Positions 35,466 to 44,675 of a stretch of 64,000 bases of DNA are shown here, piece by piece. The stretch is from Mesorhizobium sp. AR10 (GTDB lineage Bacteria; Pseudomonadota; Alphaproteobacteria; Rhizobiales; Rhizobiaceae): positions 248,001-312,000 of the forward strand of contig NZ_CP080524.1 of NCBI RefSeq assembly GCF_024746795.1. The letters run 5' to 3'. The notes under the pieces are model-generated. The model did no database searches, was not told where the DNA came from, and worked only from the letters and a program-made list of their open reading frames with translations. The position numbers and the translations under genes are program-made. Numbering within the stretch: the stretch's first letter is position 1; each line of letters opens with the position of its first letter.

Positions 35466-36182
35466 TCAGCCGGACCGCAGCATCGAGTGTGATATCGCAA
35501 AAATGCGCTCAGTGCCGAGCATGTAGGCCATCAGCGTTTCCAGACGGAACAGCCCGTCATAGGCGCGGTCGAGCACATTGAGCGAGCCGGTGTAGGAGCC
35601 GAAGGCCGGCATGATCATGCGGCCGCCATCGCCGGCAAAGCAGCGCCGCCGCACCGAGCGGCCGCGCTGGACGATGCGGGCGCAAGGGTGCAGATGGCCA
35701 GCGACCTCGCCCTCCACTCTCACCGCCGAAGGCTCGTGCCGAAACAGCAGAGAGCCGATGGCCAGTTCGCGCACGGTGTCGCCGGGCAGATCGGCCGGCG
35801 CTTCCGGATCATGGTTGCCGGCGACCCAGAACCAGTCACGGCCAGCCATCAGCGCTTGCAGTCGCTCGCGGAAGCTCGAATGCATGCGTTCGGCGCCGCC
35901 GCCATCATGAAACGAGTCACCCAGGCTGATGACGATGGCCGGCTGATATTCGGCAATCACTGCCTGGAGCCGCAGCAACGTCGCGCCGGTGTCGTAAGGC
36001 GGGATCAGCGTGCCGCGCCTGGCGATCGAGGAACCCTTTTCCAGATGCAGGTCGGACACAGCCAGAAGCCGAAGCTCGGGAAAGTAGAGGACGCCGCGCG
36101 GATCGCAGACGGCACGCTCGCCGGCGATGCCGACCATTTCGGCTTCGGCTACCAGCGATGCGCGCGCCAGCGAAAAATTCAT
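35466..36182 (-). CDS. pdeM: Ligase-associated DNA-damage-response metallophosphoesterase PdeM
   Basis: A 238-residue calcineurin-type phosphoesterase with the five metal-binding motifs: SDLHLEKG, LGDSFHDGGG, AGNHDPEAP, a distal His region FRHEPS and GHLHPCARI. PdeM proteins occur next to an Lhr-type helicase and usually an ATP-dependent ligase and exonuclease in a repair island. Only the helicase partner is in this window (13 bp upstream, same strand). The substrate is unknown; by family it is a DNA endonuclease or phosphodiesterase. Confidence 0.9.
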   Translation of the reverse strand: MNFSLARASLVAEAEMVGIAGERAVCDPRGVLYFPELRLLAVSDLHLEKGSSIARRGTLIPPYDTGATLLRLQAVIAEYQPAIVISLGDSFHDGGGAERMHSSFRERLQALMAGRDWFWVAGNHDPEAPADLPGDTVRELAIGSLLFRHEPSAVRVEGEVAGHLHPCARIVQRGRSVRRRCFAGDGGRMIMPAFGSYTGSLNVLDRAYDGLFRLETLMAYMLGTERIFAISHSMLRSG

Positions 36183-36195
36183 CGCGAAATCAGAC

Positions 36196-38715
36196 TCATC
36201 TTTGGCCCATCGCCTCCTCGACCAGATCGGCGGCTTCCATTAACAGCGACTCGTTGGCGCCACCATTCACCGATTCCTTGCCGATCTCCAGCATGATCGG
36301 CACCGCCAGCGGCGAGATCTGTTCGAGATGCTTATGCATGATTCGACCGCGGATGCGCGAGAGCATCTCGGCAAGTCTGCTGACATCGAGCAGTCCCGCC
36401 GACGCATCCGTGCGCGTCGCCTGCAGCAGGATATGGTCCGGCTCGTGGCTGCGCAGCACGTCGTAGATCAGGTCGGCCGACACGGTCACCTGCCGGCCGC
36501 TCTTCTCCTGTCCGGGAAACCGTTTCTCGATCAGCCCGGCGATCACCGCGCAGGTGCGGAAGGTACGCTTCAGCATCCAGCTGTCGTTCAGCCAGGCTTC
36601 GAGATCGTCGCCAAGCATATCCTCATCGAATAACGCGCTGAGCGACGGCTTCTTCGCCTTGAACAGCGCCGCCATGTCGTCCAGCGCCCACACGGCCAGC
36701 GAATAGTCGGTAGCGACGAAGCCGAGTGGCCGGGCGTCTACCCGCTCCAGCCGCCGCGTCAGCAGCATGCCGAGCGTCTGGTGCGCGAGGCGGCCCTCGA
36801 ACGGGTAGGCGACCATGTAGTGCCGGTTGCCGCGTGGAAACGTCTCGACCAGAAGATCGCCGCGCTTCGGCAGCACCGACTTTTCTTTCTGCAGGCGCAG
36901 CCAGTCGGCGACCTGTTCCGGCAGCGCCTGCCAGCGGTCGGAATCTGCCAGCATGCCGCGCACCTGGTCGGCCAGATAGGTCGACAGCGGAAACTTGCCG
37001 CCGGCATAGGACGGTACGATGATGTTGGCGCCGGCGCCGTTGGAGACGACGCATTCGTTCTCGCGGATGCCCTCGAAGCGCAGCACCTTGCCGGCGAACA
37101 GGAAATTGTCGCCGGGCCGCAGTGTTTCGGCAAAATACTCCTCGACCTTGCCGAGCACCGGCCCGCCGCGTCCGACAAGACCCCGCCCCTGCCTGACATA
37201 GCGTACGTTCAGCTCCGGCATCTCGACGATGGTGCCGACGTTCAGCCGGTATTGCTGCGCAATGCGCGGATGCGAGACGCGCCATAACCCGTCATTCGTC
37301 TTTCTAATGCGGGCATAGCGCTCGTAGTTTTTCAGCGCGTAACCGCCGGTGGCAACGAAATCGACGACACGGTCGAAGGTTTCCCGCTCCAGCCCGGCGT
37401 AAGGCGCGGCACTGCGCACCTCCTCGAACAGGAGATCGGCCTGGAAGGGCGCACCACAGGCGACGCCCAGCACGTGTTGCGACAGCACATCGAGCGCGCC
37501 GTTGATCAGCGGCGGCGTGTCCTGCGCACCAAGATAATTTGCATCGAGCGCTGCCCGGCATTCCAGCACCTCGAAGCGGTTGGCCGGAATCAGGATCGCC
37601 TTGGACGGCTCGTCCATGCGGTGATTGGCGCGGCCGATGCGCTGCGCCAGCCGGCTGGCGCCCTTCGGCGCGCCGACATGCACGACCAGATCGACATCGC
37701 CCCAGTCGATACCGAGATCGAGTGTCGAGGTGGCGACGATGGCGCGCAGCGCATTCTCGCCCATTGCCTTTTCGACCCGCCGACGCTGGCCGACATCGAG
37801 CGAGCCGTGATGCAGCGCGATCGGCAGCGAGTCCTCATTCGCCCGCCACAGTTCCTGGAACAGCAGTTCGGCCTGGCTGCGCGTGTTGACGAACAGCAGC
37901 GTCGTGCGATGGCGCTTGATCGCTTCATAGATTTCGGGAATGGCGTAGCGCGCCGAATGTCCCGACCACGGCACACGCTCCTGCGAATCGAGAATGGAGA
38001 TATCGGGCTTGGCGCCGCCGGTAACGGTGATCAACCCGGCCATGGTGCCCGGCGGGTTCTGGCTGACCAGCCAGCGCCGCAATTCGTCGGGTTCTGCCAC
38101 TGTGGCGGAAAGTCCAATCGTCTGCAGGCCGGGGACGATGCTGCGCAGCCGCGCCAGCCCCAGCGCCAGCAGATGTCCACGCTTCGAGATCACCAGCGAA
38201 TGCAATTCGTCGAACACGACGTAGCGCAGATCCTCGAAGAAGCGCCTTGCGTCGGGCGCTGCAATCAGCAGCGCCAGTTGCTCGGGTGTGGTCAGCAGGA
38301 TGTCGGGCGGCACCAGCTTCTGCCGCTGGCGCTTGTGCGAAGGCGTGTCGCCGGTGCGCGTTTCGATCGCAACAGGCAGCCCGATCTCTTCCACCGGCTT
38401 GCCGAGATTGCGCTCAATGTCGACGGCCAGCGCCTTCAGCGGCGAGATGTAGAGCGTGTGGATGCCGTGATGCGCCTGCCCGGGCTTTCGCTTTGGCCGA
38501 CCGGCCAGTTCAGTCAACGAGGGCATGAACCCGGCCAGCGTCTTGCCGGCGCCGGTGGGCGCGATCAGCAGCACCGACTGCCCGGCTTGAGCCCTTGCCA
38601 GCAATTCGATCTGATGGGCGCGTGGCGACCAGCCTTTTTCCCCAAACCATTTGATGAATGGTTCGGGCAGGGCCACAGTGGCATTCTGTTCGGCAAGGCG
38701 CGGCTGCTCTGTCAC
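36196..38715 (-). CDS. Ligase-associated DEXH-box helicase (Lhr type)
   Basis: An 839-residue superfamily 2 helicase of the Lhr group associated with pdeM. It has Walker A APTGAGKTLAGF (near 52-63), DELH in VVFDELHSLV, SAT in GLSATVAEP, motif V/VI with RIGRANHRMDEPSKA, a winged-helix domain and the Lhr-core C-terminal domain. The start was set at the GTG at 38715 (VTEQPRLAEQNATV), because further upstream frame overlaps the C40 peptidase end region and is not family-like. Its expected role is DNA repair with pdeM. Confidence 0.9.
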   Translation of the reverse strand: MTEQPRLAEQNATVALPEPFIKWFGEKGWSPRAHQIELLARAQAGQSVLLIAPTGAGKTLAGFMPSLTELAGRPKRKPGQAHHGIHTLYISPLKALAVDIERNLGKPVEEIGLPVAIETRTGDTPSHKRQRQKLVPPDILLTTPEQLALLIAAPDARRFFEDLRYVVFDELHSLVISKRGHLLALGLARLRSIVPGLQTIGLSATVAEPDELRRWLVSQNPPGTMAGLITVTGGAKPDISILDSQERVPWSGHSARYAIPEIYEAIKRHRTTLLFVNTRSQAELLFQELWRANEDSLPIALHHGSLDVGQRRRVEKAMGENALRAIVATSTLDLGIDWGDVDLVVHVGAPKGASRLAQRIGRANHRMDEPSKAILIPANRFEVLECRAALDANYLGAQDTPPLINGALDVLSQHVLGVACGAPFQADLLFEEVRSAAPYAGLERETFDRVVDFVATGGYALKNYERYARIRKTNDGLWRVSHPRIAQQYRLNVGTIVEMPELNVRYVRQGRGLVGRGGPVLGKVEEYFAETLRPGDNFLFAGKVLRFEGIRENECVVSNGAGANIIVPSYAGGKFPLSTYLADQVRGMLADSDRWQALPEQVADWLRLQKEKSVLPKRGDLLVETFPRGNRHYMVAYPFEGRLAHQTLGMLLTRRLERVDARPLGFVATDYSLAVWALDDMAALFKAKKPSLSALFDEDMLGDDLEAWLNDSWMLKRTFRTCAVIAGLIEKRFPGQEKSGRQVTVSADLIYDVLRSHEPDHILLQATRTDASAGLLDVSRLAEMLSRIRGRIMHKHLEQISPLAVPIMLEIGKESVNGGANESLLMEAADLVEEAMGQR

Positions 38716-38782
38716 CCGCCAGAGGTACCGCGACGGCACGCAATCGCCAAGCAGAATCGGAACAAAAGGTGATCGAAAAGGT

Positions 38783-39643
38783 TTACGGCCGCCGAAACCC
38801 GGTCGGGCCGCCATAGAGATAGCCGATGCGGGCGACGGCGTCCTTCAGCCCCTCGCGCGACACCAGCATGGTGTGGCCATTGGCGTGGATCATCGTCTCG
38901 GCGTCGGTCATGACAGCGACGTGGCCTTTCCAGAACACCAGGTCGCCGCGCCGCAGCCCGGAAAACTCCGGCCCCGGGTCGAGCGGCTCGCCAATAGTCG
39001 CGGCCTGCATGTCGGAATCGCGCAGCACGTCCCTGCTGGCCATGCGCATCGCCAATTGAACCAGGCCGGAACAGTCGATACCGAAGCCGGAGGCGCCGCC
39101 CCAGAGATAGGGTGTGCCGAGGAACATCTCCGCCACCGCGACATAGTCGGCGGCAGTTTCTGCAACCGGTTGCAGATGGCCAGCGATTAGAGCTTCGCCA
39201 GAGGGCAGCAGCGCATAGTGCGTGCCCCGCGTTTCGGCGGCACCGGTCACCATCACCATCGATCCTATCGACAGCTGTCCACTCACCGGGAACCGCAAAT
39301 CCGGACCGGGGTAAAGGAAGGTGCGCGGCACCGAGACGATATGGGTGGGTGCATGGTCCCGCCCGCCCAGCATGGTATCGGCGACATAGCCGACATAGCC
39401 GTCGCGTTCGGCCTGGATCCAGGCCCAGCCTTCGGCAACCTCGAAGACGAGGACGTCGTCGCCGAACAGCAGCTGCGTGTTGACGCCGGCATCGGGTCGC
39501 GGTGCCTTGCGGACATCCGCCACGGACGCTGAAATCCGCGCCGGCCGGCCGGCGACAAAACGATCGGCCACAACCTCACCCTTCAGCCTTGCATCGGCAA
39601 GATCGGAACGGAAGGCGTGGAGGCGGGCATCCCTGGCAGTCAA
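38783..39643 (-). CDS. SH3-domain C40 (NlpC/P60) peptidoglycan peptidase
   Basis: A 286-residue cell-wall endopeptidase with an N-terminal SH3-like bacterial domain (about 30-140). Its C-terminal NlpC/P60 domain has nucleophile Cys in FGIDCSGLVQLAM, His in FWKGHVAVMTDA and the third residue region MIHANGHTMLVS. No clear signal peptide is seen. The best start is a TTG at 39643 (translated MTARDARLHAFRSDLAD), because no ATG or GTG precedes the conserved region; a CTG overlapping the MarR stop is the alternative. It follows the MarR-like gene by 26 bp. Confidence 0.85.
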   Translation of the reverse strand: MTARDARLHAFRSDLADARLKGEVVADRFVAGRPARISASVADVRKAPRPDAGVNTQLLFGDDVLVFEVAEGWAWIQAERDGYVGYVADTMLGGRDHAPTHIVSVPRTFLYPGPDLRFPVSGQLSIGSMVMVTGAAETRGTHYALLPSGEALIAGHLQPVAETAADYVAVAEMFLGTPYLWGGASGFGIDCSGLVQLAMRMASRDVLRDSDMQAATIGEPLDPGPEFSGLRRGDLVFWKGHVAVMTDAETMIHANGHTMLVSREGLKDAVARIGYLYGGPTGFRRP

Positions 39644-39669
39644 ATCGGCAACTCGGTCAATTGGTGGGG

Positions 39670-40020
39670 TCAGATTGGCAATTCGTGGGCTCGGGCGATG
39701 ATACCATCGCCGAAGCGCTCGACAAAGAGCGCGCCTTCGACCGTGCGCTTGACCAGCACGTTCCGTTTGTCGAGCTCGTCGCGGTGGCGCGACACCAGCT
39801 TCAGCGCGCCCATCGTGTCGAGCGCGCGGGTGATCACCGGCTTGGTGACGTTGAGCCGGGCGGCGAGCCCGCGCACCGTATGCGGCGGCGGATCTAGATA
39901 GATGGTGAACAGGATCGCCGTCTGGCGCATGGTGAGATCGGCCGCGCCGCCGCGCACCTGCGACAGCATCACCTGCTGCCACAGTCGCATAGCCTGGCTC
40001 GGGCGCATGGAAATCGACAT
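39670..40020 (-). CDS. Small MarR-like winged-helix regulator
   Basis: The 116-residue protein is dominated by a winged HTH: LTMRQTAILFTIYLDPPPHTVRGLAARLNV, TKPVITRALDTMGALKLVSRH, and the wing RDELDKRNVLVKRTVEG. It lacks much of the dimerisation helices of full MarR proteins (about 140-150 residues), so it may be a short variant. It probably co-transcribes with the C40 peptidase. The ligand and targets are unknown. Confidence 0.75.
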   Translation of the reverse strand: MSISMRPSQAMRLWQQVMLSQVRGGAADLTMRQTAILFTIYLDPPPHTVRGLAARLNVTKPVITRALDTMGALKLVSRHRDELDKRNVLVKRTVEGALFVERFGDGIIARAHELPI

Positions 40021-40092
40021 GCGGCCAGCATGACGGCAAATTGTTTCGGTTCCGTTTCAGTCACGAGAACTTCAAACGCTATACACGAAGGC

Positions 40093-41457
40093 TCAGGCGT
40101 AGCGCTTCGAGATGATCCTTTCCAAGGCGCGAATGCCCTGCGCCTCGCCACCGGCGGGACCATACGGCCGATCGGAAGGGTTCCAAGCGAAGATGTCGAA
40201 ATGCGCCCAGGCAGTGGTCTTCTCGACGAAGCGCTTCAGGAACAGCGCCGCGGTGATCGAGCCGGCGAAACCGTCAGTGGTGACGTTGTTGATGTCGGCG
40301 ATCTTCGACAACAGTTTTGCGTCATAGGGCCGCCACAGAGGCATCCGCCACAGCGGGTCCTCGACCGCGACGGAAGCCACCGCCAACTCGGACGCAAGTG
40401 CTTCGTCGCCAGTGTAGAAGGGTGGAAGGTCGGGGCCGAGCGCGACGCGGGCGGCCCCCGTCAAGGTCGCCATGTCAATCAGCAGCTGCGGCTCCTCATC
40501 GTCGGCAAGCGCCAGAGCGTCCGCCAGCACCAATCGCCCCTCGGCGTCGGTGTTGCCGATCTCGACGGTGATGCCTTTGCGGCTCGTCAGCACATCGCCG
40601 GGCCGGAAGGCGTTGCCGGCAATCGAATTCTCGACCGCAGGGATGAGCACGCGCAGCCGCACCTTCAACCCGGCGGCCATGATCATGGAAGCCAGACCCA
40701 ATACGTTGGCGGCGCCGCCCATGTCCTTCTTCATCAACAGCATGCCCGACGGCGGCTTGATGTCGAGGCCGCCGGTGTCGAAGCAGACGCCCTTGCCGAC
40801 CAGCGTCACCTTCGGCGCGTCCTTCGGTCCCCATGCCATGTCGATCAGGCGCGGCGCGCCGACCGACGCACGGCCGACAGCATGGATCATCGGGAAATTC
40901 TGTGTGAGGAGGTCATCGCCCTTGATCACCGACATTTCGGCCTTGCGCGCCACGGCCAAGGTCCGCACAGCTTTCTCCAGTTCGTCCGGCCCCATGTCGC
41001 TGGTCGGTGTGTTGACCAGATCGCGGGTCAGGAAAACGCCATCGGCGATGCGGTCAACACGAGCCACATCGACACCGGGCGGCAGTGCGAAGCGCAGCGC
41101 CTTGCCGGGCTTCTTGCCGTAGCGGGTGAAGACATAACCGCCGAGCGCCACTGCGATGGCCGCCAGTTCCGGCTCGGCCGGTGCAGATGCGAAATGCCAG
41201 TCGCCTTCTGGCAGAGCTCTGGCCAGTGCGCCAAAGGCCAGCGCGCTTTCGCCATTGCCGATGCCGAACAGCGCACCAGCCACAGCGCCATTTTCACCCG
41301 GCACGACGAGCGTTCTGCCGGCTTCGCCGGAGAAGCCATTGGCGCTGGCCCATGCGATCGATGATGGCGCGAGGCCGGCTGCATCCAGGCCGTCGCTAGC
41401 GACCAGATGGACCGGCAGCGCGGTCGTCAACTTCTTCTCCGTGAGTTCGACGGGCAT
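40093..41457 (-). CDS. pepA: Leucyl aminopeptidase (M17)
   Basis: A cytosolic dinuclear-metal aminopeptidase of 454 residues. The family signature NTDAEGRLVLADALAL is present, with metal ligands Lys and Asp in LVGKGVCFDTGGLDIKP and Asp in KKDMGGAANVLGL. It starts at the ATG at 41457 (MPVELTEKKL). It is divergent from tadD, the gap holding a CtrA-like site. M17 enzymes can also act as DNA-binding factors, but nothing here shows this. Confidence 0.93.
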   Translation of the reverse strand: MPVELTEKKLTTALPVHLVASDGLDAAGLAPSSIAWASANGFSGEAGRTLVVPGENGAVAGALFGIGNGESALAFGALARALPEGDWHFASAPAEPELAAIAVALGGYVFTRYGKKPGKALRFALPPGVDVARVDRIADGVFLTRDLVNTPTSDMGPDELEKAVRTLAVARKAEMSVIKGDDLLTQNFPMIHAVGRASVGAPRLIDMAWGPKDAPKVTLVGKGVCFDTGGLDIKPPSGMLLMKKDMGGAANVLGLASMIMAAGLKVRLRVLIPAVENSIAGNAFRPGDVLTSRKGITVEIGNTDAEGRLVLADALALADDEEPQLLIDMATLTGAARVALGPDLPPFYTGDEALASELAVASVAVEDPLWRMPLWRPYDAKLLSKIADINNVTTDGFAGSITAALFLKRFVEKTTAWAHFDIFAWNPSDRPYGPAGGEAQGIRALERIISKRYA

Positions 41458-41492
41458 TCGATGTCTCCGGCCGAGGACTGAGTCGGCGTTTC

Positions 41493-41507
41493 TTAACTGT
41501 CCGTTAG
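41493..41507. promoter_or_regulatory. CtrA-like site upstream of tadD
   Basis: TTAACTGTCCGTTAG, i.e. TTAA-N7-TTAG, differs from the CtrA pattern by one base. It lies 76 bp before the tadD start, in the pepA-tadD divergent gap. A further TTAA follows at 41510-41513. Confidence 0.5.
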
Positions 41508-41582
41508 GGTTAACAGAATATTTCTGCGTGAGGGAAGATGGCCACGCAATGGTCACGCGTACGAATGGAGACCCGAGTGCCG

Positions 41583-42404
41583 ATGCCGATCAACCGCAGG
41601 ACGAACGCCACGGGAAAACGGCTGGTCACCACGGCGTTGATGGTGGCACTTGCGGCCAGCGTCGCCGGCTGTGGCACCAGCAAATTCACCACCGGCTCCA
41701 TCGGACGCACCAACAACAGACCGTTGGAAACCATGTCGGCAGGCGAGTTGCATACCGCCACGGTAGCGCTCGGCGAATCCTACGCCAAGAGACCCGACGA
41801 CAAGCGAATCGCGACCAATTACGCGGCGGCATTGCAGATGGATGGCGATGCCGACCAGTCGCTCGCCGTTATGCGCAAGCTGGCGATCGCCCTTCCGAAG
41901 GACCGCGACGTGCTCGCCGCCTATGGCAAGGCGCTCGCCGCCAACGGCCAGTTCGAGCCGGCACTCGATGCCGTGCGCCGCGCACAGACGCCGGAATATC
42001 CGGACTGGAAACTGGTATCGGCGGAAGCCGCCATTCTCGATCAGCTCGGCCAAAAGGACGAAGCGCGCCAGAATTACCGCAAGGCGCTGGATCTCAAGCC
42101 GAACGAACCCTCTATCCTTTCCAACCTCGGAATGTCCTATGTGCTGGAAGGCGACCTGCGCACGGCCGAAACCTATATGCGCTCGGCCGCAGAGCAGCCT
42201 AACGCCGACAGCCGCGTCCGCCAGAACCTGGCGCTGGTCGTTGGCCTGCAGGGCCGCTTCGACGAGGCCGAGACGATCGCCTCGCAGGAGCTGTCGCCCG
42301 AACAGGCGCAAGCCAATGTCGCCTACCTTCGCCAGATGCTCGCGCAACAGAATGCCTGGAGCCAGCTGAAAGACCAGGACAAGACAAAGCCCGCGACCAA
42401 CTGA
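41583..42404 (+). CDS. tadD: Tad pilus lipoprotein TadD (TPR)
   Basis: TadD is an outer-membrane-associated lipoprotein needed for Tad pilus assembly, probably for secretin assembly. The 273 residues start with a lipoprotein signal (KRLVTTALMVALAASVAGC, lipidated Cys at the lipobox VAGC) and continue with TPR units (DRDVLAAYGKALAANGQFEPA, EARQNYRKALDLKPNEPSIL, RTAETYMRSAAEQPN). The ATG at 41583 was chosen because starts at 41538 or 41565 make the signal n-region too long. A terminator follows at 42478-42510. Confidence 0.88.
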   Translation: MPINRRTNATGKRLVTTALMVALAASVAGCGTSKFTTGSIGRTNNRPLETMSAGELHTATVALGESYAKRPDDKRIATNYAAALQMDGDADQSLAVMRKLAIALPKDRDVLAAYGKALAANGQFEPALDAVRRAQTPEYPDWKLVSAEAAILDQLGQKDEARQNYRKALDLKPNEPSILSNLGMSYVLEGDLRTAETYMRSAAEQPNADSRVRQNLALVVGLQGRFDEAETIASQELSPEQAQANVAYLRQMLAQQNAWSQLKDQDKTKPATN

Positions 42405-42477
42405 GGGCGAGACGCTTCTGCGTCGAACCAGCCAGGCCCGCCAGCATTCAAAGCACATTCCGCAAATATACAAATAT

Positions 42478-42510
42478 AAAAGCCGCGGTGCATCAGCAGC
42501 GCGGCTTTTT
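42478..42510 (+). terminator. Rho-independent terminator after tadD
   Basis: AAAGCCGCG and CGCGGCTTT flank a 12-nt loop and end in TTTTT. It also lies just past the convergent tadC stop, so it may serve both strands. Confidence 0.8.
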
Positions 42511-42541
42511 GCGTAAACTAATATGGTGCATGTCGGGGCGC

Positions 42542-43558
42542 CTACTGGCTGCTGGATTTTGGCGAGTCACCGAAGACGCCGCGCTCGCTTACCTGGATGC
42601 CGGCGGGGCCCAGAATGATGGCGAAAAGCACCGGCAGGAAGAACAGGATCATCGGCACGGTCAGCTTCGGCGGCAAGGCCGCGGCCTTCTTCTCGGCCGC
42701 GTTCATGCGCATGTCTCGGCTTTCGCTGGCGAGCACGCGCAGCGCGTGCGCCACCGGCGTGCCGTAGCGCTCGGCCTGGACCAGCGCCTGGGTTACCGAC
42801 CTGACCGACTCCAGGCCGGTGCGGTTCGCTAGGTTTTCGTAGGCCTGCTTGCGTTCCTGGAGATAGGAAAGCTCGGCATTGGTGAGGACGAATTCTTCCG
42901 CCAGCGCCACCGATTGCGAGCCGATCTCGTCGGCAACCTTGCGGAGTGCGGCTTCCACCGACATGCCCGACTCAACGCAGATCAGCATCAGGTCGAGCGC
43001 ATCCGGCCACGCCATCTGGATCGACTGCTTGCGCTTGGCGGCGCGATTGTTGACATAGAGTATCGGCGCATAGAAGCCGCCATAGGCGACGAGAACACAG
43101 ACGAACAGCTTGACGAAACCCGGCTGCTCGGGCAGCCCGCCGAGCACGAACAGGTAGACGGCAGCCAGCGCAAAGCCGACAAAGGGCAGGACCAGGCGGA
43201 AGAAGAGGAAGCGCGTCAAAGGATTCTGTCCGCGAAAACCCGCCACCTTGAGCTTCTGCAACGTCCCTTCGTCGGCCAGCGCACGCCGCAGGTCCAGCCG
43301 TTCGACGATGTTGCGCATGCCGATCGACTGTTCCTCGCGCAGACCCTTGCGGCGTCGATCCGCGTCGGCGGCAAGCCGCGCGCGCTGTTGTGCACGCAAC
43401 TCGTCACGCTCAAGCGCCACGGATTTCATGCGCGTCTTGAGCTGATTGCCGCCAAGGGCCGGCAAAACCGTGAAGACGGTCGCAAACACCGCGATGCCGA
43501 CCAGCAACGCGATCAGGAAGGCGGGGTCGGTTAGGGATTTGACGACTTGGTCGGTCAT
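42542..43558 (-). CDS. tadC: Tad pilus inner-membrane platform protein TadC
   Basis: TadC is a type II secretion F-domain protein which, with TadB, forms the membrane platform of the Tad machine. The 338 residues have one N-terminal membrane helix (FLIALLVGIAVFATVFTVLPAL), a soluble region, and the T2SSF domain with GMSVEAALRKVADEIGSQS. Hydrophobic segments follow near 120-165, and PMILFFLPVLFAIILGPAG is near the end. It follows tadB, with a RIME-like element between them, in the order cpaB-C-D-E-F-tadB-tadC. Confidence 0.92.
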   Translation of the reverse strand: MTDQVVKSLTDPAFLIALLVGIAVFATVFTVLPALGGNQLKTRMKSVALERDELRAQQRARLAADADRRRKGLREEQSIGMRNIVERLDLRRALADEGTLQKLKVAGFRGQNPLTRFLFFRLVLPFVGFALAAVYLFVLGGLPEQPGFVKLFVCVLVAYGGFYAPILYVNNRAAKRKQSIQMAWPDALDLMLICVESGMSVEAALRKVADEIGSQSVALAEEFVLTNAELSYLQERKQAYENLANRTGLESVRSVTQALVQAERYGTPVAHALRVLASESRDMRMNAAEKKAAALPPKLTVPMILFFLPVLFAIILGPAGIQVSERGVFGDSPKSSSQ

Positions 43559-43580
43559 TGGTTCTTATCTTCTTGTTCGA

Positions 43581-43625
43581 GCATGATCTTTTCCGAAAAC
43601 CGGGTTCCACTTTTCGGGGTCATGC
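43581..43625. repeat. RIME-like palindrome between tadB and tadC
   Basis: GCATGATC at the left and GGTCATGC at the right enclose TTTTCCGAAAACC and CACTTTTCGGGG arms. It is a second copy of the element at 30632-30679. It falls inside an otherwise tight operon, in the 74-bp tadB-tadC gap. Confidence 0.8.
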
Positions 43626-43632
43626 ACGGATC

Positions 43633-44646
43633 CTAGACATCGAAATTCATCATCTTGCGCATCACCAGGATGCCGATCGACATCCAGACTCCGGAACAGC
43701 CAAGGATCAGGTTGCCGGTGGAGGTGGTGAACAGAGGCATGATGTAGTTCGGGCTCGACAGGTAGACGAGAAGGGCGACAACGAAAGGCAGTGCGCCGAT
43801 GATGACGGCCGACGCCTTCGCTTCCATGGACAGCGCCTGAACCTTGGCCTTCATTTTCTTGCGGTCGCGAAGCACGCGCGAAAGATTGCCCAACGCCTCG
43901 GAGAGATTGCCGCCGGCCTGAGACTGGATCTGGATGACGATGCCGAAGAAGCTTGCTTCGGAACACGGCATCGTTTCGGCCATGCGCAAGGTGGCATCGG
44001 GGATCGACAGGCCCATCTGCTGTGAATCGACGATGCGGCGGAACTCGGTCTTGACCGGCTCGGGAGATTCGTTGGCGATGAGGCGGACAGCGTCGTTCAG
44101 CGGCAGGCCGGATTTGACCGCCCGCACGATGATGTCGAGGGCGTTTGGAAATTCGTTGAGGAACGCCTTGACCCGGCGACCACGGCGAAACGAGACGAAC
44201 CAGCGTGGCAGGCCGAAGGCGCCGGCCAGCAGCGCACCGGGCAAGACCAGCAACGGCGCACCGGCAAAATAGGCAAGAGCCGTGAGCACGATGCCGCAGA
44301 CGACGGAGTAGATGTAGAAGCGCTCCATGGAAACCTGCATGCCGGCCTGACGGATCTGGATCTTCAGCGGCGGTTTCTTGACGTTGCGTTCGTTGGCTTT
44401 CTGCTTTTCGTCGAGGTCCTTCAGCGAATCCTGGACGGATTTGCGCCGCTTGACTGCTTCCGCGGCGCGATCGCGCGAAGCCTTGACGACGGAACGATCG
44501 GTCTCGGCGGTCTTGATCGTCTCGAGCCGCTTGCCGACCTGCTTCTCATTGCTGATCCGGGTGAACAGAAAAGCATAGGCGACCGCTCCGGCGCTGAAGC
44601 CGGCGAGCACGATGAATGCCAATACGGTGCCGTCAATTCCGAACAT
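43633..44646 (-). CDS. tadB: Tad pilus inner-membrane platform protein TadB
   Basis: A 337-residue F-domain protein with one N-terminal helix (FIVLAGFSAGAVAYAFLFT) and a cytoplasmic linker with coiled-coil character. A helical pair near 115-145 is followed by the T2SSF domain (NALDIIVRAVKSGLPLNDAVRLIANE, GNLSEALGNLSRVLRDRKK) and C-terminal helices (IIGALPFVVALLVYLSS; LILGCSGVWMSIGILVM). It follows cpaF by 29 bp. It partners TadC. Confidence 0.92.
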   Translation of the reverse strand: MFGIDGTVLAFIVLAGFSAGAVAYAFLFTRISNEKQVGKRLETIKTAETDRSVVKASRDRAAEAVKRRKSVQDSLKDLDEKQKANERNVKKPPLKIQIRQAGMQVSMERFYIYSVVCGIVLTALAYFAGAPLLVLPGALLAGAFGLPRWFVSFRRGRRVKAFLNEFPNALDIIVRAVKSGLPLNDAVRLIANESPEPVKTEFRRIVDSQQMGLSIPDATLRMAETMPCSEASFFGIVIQIQSQAGGNLSEALGNLSRVLRDRKKMKAKVQALSMEAKASAVIIGALPFVVALLVYLSSPNYIMPLFTTSTGNLILGCSGVWMSIGILVMRKMMNFDV

Positions 44647-44675
44647 TGATCAGAGCCCCCACGCGTGCAGATGCG

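Noticed and set aside
37474..38772. Plus-strand open frame of 432 codons antisense to the Lhr-type helicase
   Set aside because: Arg/Gln/His-rich product typical of GC-rich antisense reading; the helicase motifs on the minus strand are unambiguous.
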